Source: FCB group bacterium
Lineage (GTDB): Bacteria > Fidelibacterota > Marinisomatia > SCGC-AAA003-L08 > JACNLC01
NCBI GenBank assembly: GCA_013152375.1
Contig: JAADGM010000122.1
Location: 1-38,260, forward strand
Direction of reading: 5' to 3'
Length of the DNA stretch: 38,260 nucleotides
The notes under the pieces: generated by a model
What the model was told of the DNA's origin: nothing
The model's database searches: none
What the model saw: only the letters and a program-made list of their open reading frames with translations
Shown: in pieces, positions 32,008 through 38,260 of the stretch
How the letters are laid out: each line of letters starts with the position of its first letter
Numbering within the stretch: the stretch's first letter is position 1
Made by a program: the position numbers and the translations under genes

Positions 32008-33249
32008 ATGAAAATACTGTCAGGCATTAACCGGCTGACATATTCTGTCATGTTAAGATCTGCTCTCCTGACGATCTTTCTGGTGGTTTTGGTCTCCTTT
32101 GGTGCGGCCCAGCAGCTTTCCTCAAAAGATATCCAGAAAAATATTGATGAGCGAAACCGGGAAATTCTGGAGCTGAAACAGGATATCTCAAAGGTTGAAA
32201 AACGTCTTGGCAAGAAAATCCGTGAGGCCAATTCCACCGAAGATATCCTGAATGAACTGAATAACAAAATAGATCTTACCGAAAAACTTATCAAATCCCT
32301 GTCGCGCGAGGAGCGTTTTGTATCAGAACAGTTATTTATCATCCAGTCGGATATTGAAAAGATCCGGCAGGAGCTGACACAACTGCGGGAGAATATGAAA
32401 AAACGCATCATTTACCTCTACGAGTATGGCCGCCCAACACTCCCGGAAACGATCCTCCTCTCGGATAACTGGAACGAGATGCTCTATCGCATCAAGTACC
32501 TGGATGTGCTCATTCGCTATGAAGATCAACTAGCAGTCGATATCGAAGCTAAATTGTCGGAACTCACCGCTGAAAATGAAAAATACAATCAGGAATTGGC
32601 CCGCAAGCAGGACCTGCGACAGGCGAAGGAAACGGAAAACCGCGTTCTCACCCGGGATAAGCAGAAACGGGAGGAGTTGAAGAGCAAGCTCGATAAAGAA
32701 ACAAAACAGCTTTCAGCAAATCTTAAAACCAAACAAGAAATGCTGAAACAAATGCAGGAGCTCATCGATAAACTGCTTGCAGATAAAAAGTCCGCTCAGA
32801 AACGCGAAGCAGAACTGGCCCGCGAGAGAGAGCTGAGACAGATGGCCACAACCGGAAATTTTGCCGCCCTGAAAGGGAAACTGCCCTGGCCCGTAGAAGG
32901 AACTGTCATCACGCATTTCGGAGTGCAGGTGAATCCTGAACTCAAGACAAAAACTGCCAATCCGGGAATCGATATCCGCAGCAGCAAGGGGCAGGATGTC
33001 ACTGCTGTACTGGATGGCATTATTACAAAAATAACCTATCTGCACGGATACGGTAATATCCTGATTGTTGCCCATGGCTCGGGCTACCATTCCGTTTATG
33101 CCCATGTGGATGACATTATCGTGCACGAAAAAGAGTATGTACAGGCAGGTTCCCAGCTGGCGGTCGTTGACGGCCAGGGCATCCTGCATTTTGAGATTTA
33201 TGGCAATCAAACTAAATTAAATCCAGAAAACTGGTTGATGAGAAAATGA
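32008..33249 (+). CDS. EnvC-like murein hydrolase activator (LytM/M23 domain)
   Basis: 413 residues: signal sequence (best seen from Met at residue 15, LTIFLVVLVSFGAAQQ), two long coiled coils (about 35-140 and 175-270), then a C-terminal LytM domain (about 290-413). The usual HxxxD zinc motif reads NPGID (His replaced by Asn), and the HxH near the end reads ILHFE (first His replaced by Ile); VYAHVDD keeps its His. Two zinc ligands are therefore missing and hydrolase activity is unlikely. EnvC proteins with such sites activate cell-division amidases. It overlaps the delta' gene (ATGA). Confidence 0.88.
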   Translation: MKILSGINRLTYSVMLRSALLTIFLVVLVSFGAAQQLSSKDIQKNIDERNREILELKQDISKVEKRLGKKIREANSTEDILNELNNKIDLTEKLIKSLSREERFVSEQLFIIQSDIEKIRQELTQLRENMKKRIIYLYEYGRPTLPETILLSDNWNEMLYRIKYLDVLIRYEDQLAVDIEAKLSELTAENEKYNQELARKQDLRQAKETENRVLTRDKQKREELKSKLDKETKQLSANLKTKQEMLKQMQELIDKLLADKKSAQKREAELARERELRQMATTGNFAALKGKLPWPVEGTVITHFGVQVNPELKTKTANPGIDIRSSKGQDVTAVLDGIITKITYLHGYGNILIVAHGSGYHSVYAHVDDIIVHEKEYVQAGSQLAVVDGQGILHFEIYGNQTKLNPENWLMRK

Positions 33250-34421
33250 ACTTCCCTGATCTGATACTGAACAAGAAGATCTGGCGGCAGGTGATGACAG
33301 CCTGGAAAAACGACAAGCTGCCGCATTCGCTGTTATTTTACGGACCGCCGGGCACCGGCAAAGAAGGTCATGCCCTGGAGATTGCCAGTCTGGTAGGCTG
33401 CCAACACCCCGGCGAGGATGGTCCCTGCGGTGATTGTGGCGGCTGCAGGAAAGTGGCTTCGTTTCAGCACGGGAATGTACATCTCATACTGCCCCTCCCA
33501 AGGGGAAAGGGATCGGTCAAAAAAGACGACGATCCCCTTAAAGGCCTGACGACGGCTCAACTTGAGGAGCTCCGCAGACAGTTAGCTGCCAAAGGCAAAG
33601 ACCCCTATTTTCGGATTGAGCTGGAACACGCCAATACGATCCTGATCAATTCGATCCGTGACCTCAGACACAAAATCTACATGACTACCTCTGAATTCGG
33701 GTGGAGGGTCATTCTCATTTTCGAGGCAGAGAAACTTTGCATTCCCCAACCGGAATCCGCCAATGCTCTTCTGAAAATACTCGAAGAACCTCCTGACAAT
33801 ACGATCTTCATTTTAGTGACCTCAAATGTGGTGCAGATGCTGGATACGATCAGGTCACGCTGTCAACAGATCTATTTTCCGCCTCTTTCCGACGAACAGA
33901 TACTGGCCGATCTGGTCAAAAGCAAGATTTCGGACCAGCAGGCAGGCGTCATAGCGCATATCGCCGATGGAAATATCAGACTCGCCCGTAAACTTGCCGG
34001 TTCATTTGATACTATCACCGGGGCAATTGAGCTGTTGGAGAAGGCACTATACAGTTCAGAGCCGGATCACTGGCAAACTTTGATCTCTCATGTCACGGTT
34101 TTGAAAAGACAGGGAAATGCCGACCTTGAGAACTTCTTTCGCGCCGTAATCCTTTATTTCAGAGATTTACTCGTAATTAAACAGGCCGGCCCTGAAGCAC
34201 TCGTGATCAGGCAATTTGAAGAAAATTATAAGAAGTTGGTTCGAAAATTCCCCGATGCGTTCTGGGAACAACTGATCCACCAATCTGAAAATACACTGCG
34301 TTATCTCAAAGCAAATGGATATGCACCGCTGATCCTGACGACCTGGCTTTTGGATATGCAGTCGCTGCTCAAAAGAGAGGACAGACGTTATTTTGATCTT
34401 GCCGAGTGGCAGGCAGGCTGA
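33246..34421 (+). CDS. holB: DNA polymerase III subunit delta' (HolB-like)
   Basis: 391 residues, AAA+ clamp-loader fold: YGPPGTGKE (Walker A with Glu in the Ser/Thr position), a four-Cys zinc knuckle (CQHPGEDGPCGDCGGC), ESANALLKILEEPPDNTIF and the SRC motif (IRSRCQQI). The altered P-loop agrees with delta' being a non-hydrolysing clamp-loader subunit. The segment between the zinc knuckle and the lid has a charged insert (GKGSVKKDDDPLKG). It overlaps the EnvC-like gene by four bases. Confidence 0.9.
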   Translation: MNFPDLILNKKIWRQVMTAWKNDKLPHSLLFYGPPGTGKEGHALEIASLVGCQHPGEDGPCGDCGGCRKVASFQHGNVHLILPLPRGKGSVKKDDDPLKGLTTAQLEELRRQLAAKGKDPYFRIELEHANTILINSIRDLRHKIYMTTSEFGWRVILIFEAEKLCIPQPESANALLKILEEPPDNTIFILVTSNVVQMLDTIRSRCQQIYFPPLSDEQILADLVKSKISDQQAGVIAHIADGNIRLARKLAGSFDTITGAIELLEKALYSSEPDHWQTLISHVTVLKRQGNADLENFFRAVILYFRDLLVIKQAGPEALVIRQFEENYKKLVRKFPDAFWEQLIHQSENTLRYLKANGYAPLILTTWLLDMQSLLKREDRRYFDLAEWQAG

Positions 34422-34508
34422 TTTTGCTGGGATTCAACATCATATTAACGTTTAAATTATACACCTTGTAAGAGTGAAAATGCGAATCATTAACATAGGA
34501 CCGATACC

Positions 34509-35825
34509 TTGAAGAGAGACTTACTTAATACGGGTTTCCGACCCATCATCGACAGGATAGTATTTGTGCTGACCCTGCTCGGTGTACTGACGACAGTTCA
34601 TCTGTGGATACAACAGAACAGGGGATTTGACCGGGGGTGTCTCGGGATAACCCTTTCAGAAAGCATAGAAGAGAATTTTGATTGTGAATCAGTCCTGCTG
34701 AGTGAGGCGGGAACCTTTTTCGGCATTCCCAATACGGTTTCCGGGCATCTGTATTACGACCTGCTGTTACTGTTAAGTCTTTCACTGGTTTTCCTGGATG
34801 ACAAACGTATCCGTCTCATTAAGAATCTGCGTTTGCTGGCTATCGTTGGTGGTGTTTTCTATACCGGCTATCTTGTGTATTTTCAATATTTCGTCCTGGG
34901 AGAATTCTGTGCGCTCTGCCTGATATCGGCGACGATCGTTGCAACTCTGCTTATCACACAGATCTTTGACAGACTGCTGGCACCGCCTTCCCCGGCATCT
35001 CCGCGACACCGGGGCAGTATGAAAAGTGAACTGACACTGACCCTGGGCCTGATTGCGCTGACAGTGGCTCTTTCTGCGGCGGATGTACAATATTTTAGAG
35101 GACTGGACATTCTTGCAAAAAGTAAGACCGGCCAGGCGGCTGCGGAAGCAGGGAAGGACACAAAGACCGAAACCACTGTGGATGGAAGCCAATCAAAAAA
35201 TGATACTGAAAAAGCACCCGCCCCTGTAGAAACAGTAGAAGAACCGTCAAAACCCGCCGCGGAAACGGTTTGTGAGTATCATAAAACTTTAGAACCGGTG
35301 GAAGAATGGGAATTACAGATCCAGGCCCGTGACCCTTACAAAGGAGACCCCAACGCAGAGGTTGTCGTCTTTGAATACTTCGACCCCAATTGTCCCCATT
35401 GTAAATTGCTGCATGAAACCATGGAATCGGTCGAAGAGAAATATGGTGCTTCGGTCCAATTTATTTATAAACCCTTCCCCTTGTGGAGCTATTCCATACC
35501 CCAGATCCAGGCCCTGTACCTGGCCTCGGATGCGCATAAATTTTTTGAGATGCTGGACCGGCAGTTTGAACTCCAGGAGCACGGGAAGGGACTCACACCG
35601 GAACAGCTTGGAGCTATTGCGGATGAGATTGGCATGGATGGAAATGCTCTCATGCAGCAGCTTAAAAAGAAAAAATATGCCCGGTTAGTTCTGGCACAGC
35701 GAAAATCAGCACGGAGTATCGGTATCCGCAGCGCTCCCGTTGTCATGATCAACGGGAAATTCATCGCCTCAAATTCCCGGACTGAAGATTGTCTCAGCTG
35801 GTTTATTGAAAAAGAGCTGAAATAG
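34509..35825 (+). CDS. VKOR-DsbA fusion (disulfide formation)
   Basis: 438 residues. TTG 34509 is chosen because AGGA lies 9 bases upstream. The N-terminal half is a vitamin K epoxide reductase-like membrane domain with four helices (about 14-33, 82-97, 108-128, 133-153), loop cysteines at 44 and 59, and CxxC (CALC, 134-137). A further helix (about 176-192) and a Lys/Pro/Glu-rich linker (200-255) lead to a periplasmic DsbA-like thioredoxin fold with CPHC (295-298). VKOR would reoxidise the fused thioredoxin domain using quinones. This explains how Cys-rich secreted proteins in the window could be folded. Confidence 0.9.
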   Translation: MKRDLLNTGFRPIIDRIVFVLTLLGVLTTVHLWIQQNRGFDRGCLGITLSESIEENFDCESVLLSEAGTFFGIPNTVSGHLYYDLLLLLSLSLVFLDDKRIRLIKNLRLLAIVGGVFYTGYLVYFQYFVLGEFCALCLISATIVATLLITQIFDRLLAPPSPASPRHRGSMKSELTLTLGLIALTVALSAADVQYFRGLDILAKSKTGQAAAEAGKDTKTETTVDGSQSKNDTEKAPAPVETVEEPSKPAAETVCEYHKTLEPVEEWELQIQARDPYKGDPNAEVVVFEYFDPNCPHCKLLHETMESVEEKYGASVQFIYKPFPLWSYSIPQIQALYLASDAHKFFEMLDRQFELQEHGKGLTPEQLGAIADEIGMDGNALMQQLKKKKYARLVLAQRKSARSIGIRSAPVVMINGKFIASNSRTEDCLSWFIEKELK

Positions 35826-35905
35826 AAAAATGCCCCCTGGGCAGACCCGTGGTCCGCTCTGCATTCAGTTTCTCGACAGCCCGAATGCCCGACCCGAAAG
35901 CAACG

Positions 35906-35951
35906 GTTGGCAGTTTGACGATAGAGGATTGCGGATCAGTGCGCTGCCAAC
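35906..35951. repeat. Inverted repeat GTTGGCAG / CTGCCAAC
   Basis: Perfect 8-bp arms at 35906-35913 and 35944-35951 enclose 30 bases, directly before the palindromic repeat cluster. It may be part of the same repeat element, since it abuts the first unit by three bases. Confidence 0.5.
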
Positions 35952-35953
35952 GA

Positions 35954-36062
35954 CAACCCTGAAGGGGTTAAACAGAAAAATTCGCCGCGAACAGCAACCC
36001 CAAAAGGGGTTGAATATGAATAGAAGATAATGACCAGCACCACCACCCTGAAGGGGTTGAAC
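35954..36062 (+). repeat. Composite palindromic (REP-like) repeat, locus 2 (three units)
   Basis: Units: CAACCCTGAAGGGGTTAAAC (35954-35973), CAACCCCAAAAGGGGTTGAA (35995-36014) and ACCCTGAAGGGGTTGAAC (36045-36062). The last two plus their linker match locus 1 (17941-18009) read in reverse, including GAATATnAATAGAA after the first unit and CACCNCCAC before the second. The first unit is an extra copy. Confidence 0.85.
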
Positions 36063-36310
36063 GGAAGAATCAGCGCCAGCCCCGATGCCCGCACAGCCGG
36101 GTCATGGCTTACTTGAAAACCGGCGAAAAATCTCGCAGGTCAATCGTAAATAATTTTGTATTTTCAGTTGTAGTTTGTACCCTCTCCCATAATAGTTGAC
36201 CTCTTTTCTTTATTCATTATCAACTGACAGCAGCAAACAGCTGCTTTAGAAGCCGTTTTGCTCCTGATCTTTTGTTATAGTATTTCTCACACGAATTTAT
36301 CGTTTAAGCT

Positions 36311-36349
36311 GTCTACGTCCGGCAGTTGCGTGACTATGTCGGACGAGAC
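36311..36349. other. Predicted stem-loop in the leader region of the TPR regulator
   Basis: GTCTACGTCCGGCA (36311-36324) pairs with TGTCGGACGAGAC (36337-36349), with small internal bulges and a 12-base loop. It has no T-tract. It could be an RNA structure or chance. Confidence 0.3.
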
Positions 36350-36477
36350 GATTTGGATAATTCCCCGCCGCTTGCAGCAGAGTAAATCATTTACCCACTA
36401 TTCATGGCTGTATATTCCATTTGCTTCAATTTCAAATAAGTACGCAAAAAATCATAATTATTAAGATAAATATTCAA

Positions 36478-36494
36478 TATAATGCTTGCATTAT
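36478..36494 (+). promoter_or_regulatory. -10-like TATAAT within a perfect palindrome before the TPR regulator
   Basis: TATAAT at 36478-36483 overlaps ATAATGC-TT-GCATTAT (36479-36494), perfect 7-base arms. No good -35 box is seen at 17 bp. The position 50 bases before the start would suit a regulated promoter, perhaps by the gene's own Fis-like domains. Confidence 0.4.
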
Positions 36495-36543
36495 GAGCCG
36501 TCTGTAAAACAAAATTTCAATCAATTTACATGAGGGTTTTCCT

Positions 36544-38019
36544 TTGATTGAAATCCCGGACATCTTTATTTATGGAAATGGCGAATATCCAGTATTAAAG
36601 GACGGCAGCGACATCAGTCCGTCACAATGGGTGGAATACATCTCGCAAACTGCACTGTTAGCCGAATCCGACCTGCCGAAAACCTACAGGGAATTTACCA
36701 GAATAGACCGGGGATCGTGCAGTGATACGGTCAGGGCGGTGGCGCTGGCAGGACAGGGACGCTGCATCATTCGGCGGGGAGATTTTCTCTCCGGGGCAAA
36801 ACTTTTGGGACAGGCTATTCGTATAATACCGGATTTCTCAAAAGACGCCAGGGCCTTTATCCTCCTTGAAATGGTCTCTTTTCTTGGTATGATCGGCAGT
36901 TTTGAAATCTCCCGTCTGCTCCTGCAGCAGATACCCATGTTAACCCGGTCGGAATACCTGATAAAACTTGCAGAATACTATACGCTGGTTCAGCATATCC
37001 GCACCGGAAAACCGGATGTAATGGATAAGCTCATTGCTTCACTAGAATACTTCACGAACGTAAAACTCCATTCCGTTGCGGCATATCATCATAAGATCAT
37101 GGGGAATCTCCTCCGCAGGAAGGGGAAATACGACCTTGCCGTGCAGGAATATGAAAAAGCAGTTGACTTGGCGGATCTTCACAAATTCCCTCATATATCC
37201 GTTGCCGTCAAACACGATATTGGAATGCTTCTATTCTATCAGGGCCGTTATGAAGATGGAATCAAAACCATGAAATATTGTATTGACAAGGCAGAAAACA
37301 GTTATACACGGGCGTTTATTTTTGCAAACCTGGGATTTATCCACCTGAAGAAGAAGGATGATGAGAATGCCCACCGGTGGTTTGATAAAGCTATGGATGA
37401 GATCACGTCCCATGGGGTATTCCATATGCTTCCCGGAGTCTGTTATTATCTTGGGCATATCCATGAAAAACAGGGGCAGCTTCGTCTGGCAAAATTCTAC
37501 CTTGAGAAAGCCAGCAAAGCCGCTCATGATCTGCTGAAACAGAATTTCCCCTACAACGGGGATCGGGAGCGTGCTATAACAGGGTATATCCGATTCCTTG
37601 AGAAACATCCCGCCGTTTCCGGAGACCCGTTGGAGGATATGGACATCAGCTTTGCAATAGACAGATCACTGAAAGAAATCAGGGGAATTTTCCAGCACGG
37701 GGTACTGTCTCACATGGTGCAGAAATACGGTTCCGCCCGGAAGTCCGCCCAGGTCATGAAGATGTCTGAACGCACCTTCCACGCAATTCAGAAACGTGTG
37801 CGGGACTACAGCGGTAAGTTCATGCCCAAAGAGATCATTCAACTGTTTATAGACCGGCAGGAACTCAACTGGTCCGAGATCAACCAGCGGTTTGAATCCA
37901 TTCTGCTGAAATATCTGTTGAAAGAATACGGCAGCAAACGGGCAGCCAGCGAAAAACTGCAGATGAGCTATCCACATCTGGTGGGAAGAACTAAAAAAAT
38001 ATCAGAGTCACGAATTTAA
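36544..38019 (+). CDS. TPR protein with tandem C-terminal Fis-like helix-turn-helices
   Basis: 491 residues, TTG start supported by GAGGG 7 bases upstream. No signal peptide or membrane helix. TPR-like helix pairs occur at about 63-95, 178-212, 220-250, 256-288 and 298-330 (for example KIMGNLLRRKGKYDLAVQEYEKAVDLA). Two similar C-terminal motifs follow: LSHMVQKYGSARKSAQVM at 388-405 continuing to 418, and LLKYLLKEYGSKRAASEKL at 454-472 continuing to 485. Both look like the Fis/HTH_8 helix-turn-helix (yG(s/n)xxxAAxxLxmS). There is no AAA+ or receiver domain. It is likely a DNA-binding regulator that senses a protein partner through the TPRs. The Cys-rich secreted gene downstream is a possible target. 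Confidence 0.75.
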   Translation: MIEIPDIFIYGNGEYPVLKDGSDISPSQWVEYISQTALLAESDLPKTYREFTRIDRGSCSDTVRAVALAGQGRCIIRRGDFLSGAKLLGQAIRIIPDFSKDARAFILLEMVSFLGMIGSFEISRLLLQQIPMLTRSEYLIKLAEYYTLVQHIRTGKPDVMDKLIASLEYFTNVKLHSVAAYHHKIMGNLLRRKGKYDLAVQEYEKAVDLADLHKFPHISVAVKHDIGMLLFYQGRYEDGIKTMKYCIDKAENSYTRAFIFANLGFIHLKKKDDENAHRWFDKAMDEITSHGVFHMLPGVCYYLGHIHEKQGQLRLAKFYLEKASKAAHDLLKQNFPYNGDRERAITGYIRFLEKHPAVSGDPLEDMDISFAIDRSLKEIRGIFQHGVLSHMVQKYGSARKSAQVMKMSERTFHAIQKRVRDYSGKFMPKEIIQLFIDRQELNWSEINQRFESILLKYLLKEYGSKRAASEKLQMSYPHLVGRTKKISESRI

Positions 38020-38027
38020 CAGGACGA

Positions 38028-38082
38028 CACCGATGACACGGATTTTTCAATCCGTGAAATCCTTTAATCTGTGTAATCGGTG
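38028..38082. repeat. Long inverted repeat with nested hairpin
   Basis: CACCGATGACACGGATT (38028-38044) and AATCTGTGTAATCGGTG (38066-38082) pair at 15 of 17 positions. The left arm's ACGGATT (38038-38044) can also pair with AATCCGT (38049-38055). Similar ATCnGTGTAATCGGTG-type repeats are dispersed in many FCB genomes. It might act as a bidirectional stop between genes, but no T-tract is present. Confidence 0.65.
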
Positions 38083-38104
38083 ATTCAGACATAAGGGGAG
38101 CAAA

Positions 38105-38260
38105 ATGAGAAACACATTAATAACAATTATCTTATTGACTTTAAATATTGCATTTGGGCAGGACTGCTATTCCAGCACCGACTGCGATGAGAGTGAAATT
38201 TGTGTCCCTGTTGATGGCTTATGCGATACCAGCAATGAACCTGGCTTCTGCTTTGCAATT
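38105..38260 (+). CDS. Cys-rich secreted protein, N-terminal part (cut by window edge)
   Basis: ATG 38105 after AAGGGGAGC opens 52 codons to the window end without a stop. A signal peptide (LITIILLTLNIAFG) is followed by QDCYSSTDCDESEICVPVDG, a dense Cys/Asp run (seven Cys counted with CDTSN and FCFA). This resembles the (C-x5-C) segments of other FCB surface proteins and recalls the 1209-residue protein upstream. The C-terminus is not seen. Confidence 0.7.
   Translation, partial: MRNTLITIILLTLNIAFGQDCYSSTDCDESEICVPVDGLCDTSNEPGFCFAI

Larger units (their letters stand above)
35826..36543. other. Intergenic 718 bases with repeats; no gene recognised
   Basis: Contains an inverted repeat (35906-35951), three units of the palindromic repeat (35954-36062), a predicted stem-loop at 36311-36349 and an AT-rich promoter-like part near 36470. 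Between 36063 and 36310 only a small hairpin AGCAGC-AAACA-GCTGCT (36229-36245) stands out. Short frames here look random. Confidence 0.6.

Overview
The window looks like a chromosomal segment of a Gram-negative-type bacterium of the FCB (Fibrobacteres-Chlorobi-Bacteroidetes) supergroup, most probably Candidatus Marinimicrobia (SAR406) or a near relative. The basis is the large secreted protein with GCTDP/CNYNP motifs, Cys/Asp-rich repeats and a FlgD/type IX-like C-terminal tail, a DUF4835 protein, outer-membrane efflux parts, and many TTG starts. This is inferred from protein style only; there is no rRNA and no tRNA in the window.

Layout. 1-982: the 5' part of a leftward secreted repeat protein, then the decayed end of an IS21-family element (istB tail plus terminal repeats). 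983-3483: a complete three-gene AmmeMemoRadiSam cluster (MEMO1-like, AMMECR1-like, radical SAM). 3738-13765: a dense rightward run with overlapping genes: grpE, dnaJ, a ComEA-like protein, a pseudopilin-like membrane protein, PilM-like and PilN-like proteins, rsmD, coaD, a pta-like gene, fmdB, icd, obg and dprA. It mixes protein folding, CoA/acetate/TCA metabolism, translation and DNA uptake. 14043-17672: a 1209-residue surface protein.

17597-19013 is an accessory island. A higBA toxin-antitoxin pair and four palindromic repeats lie between two 91-bp direct copies (89/91 identical) of the 3' end of the surface-protein gene. 19047-21054: a small lipoprotein and a membrane-anchored FMN glutamate-synthase-domain protein. 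21112-23373: a GntR (YtrA-type) regulator with a palindromic operator over its -10 box, driving an ABC transporter. 23737-30441: a Yip1 protein and a tripartite efflux set (TolC, HlyD/MacA-like adaptor, MacB-like ATPase and two separate FtsX/MacB-type permeases). 30509-30886 (minus strand): a cytidine deaminase. 31135-35825: DUF4835 protein, EnvC-like LytM factor with a degenerate active site, DNA polymerase III delta' and a VKOR-DsbA fusion. 35826-36543: intergenic, with a second copy of the composite palindromic repeat in the opposite orientation. 36544-38019: a TPR regulator with two Fis-like helix-turn-helices. 38105-38260: the start of another Cys-rich secreted protein, cut by the window edge.

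No CRISPR array, prophage or recognisable defence system beyond higBA was found. The best leads are the repeat/toxin-antitoxin island with its duplicated gene tail, the two-locus composite repeat, the AmmeMemoRadiSam cluster, and the reduced pilus/competence-like genes embedded in the housekeeping operon.
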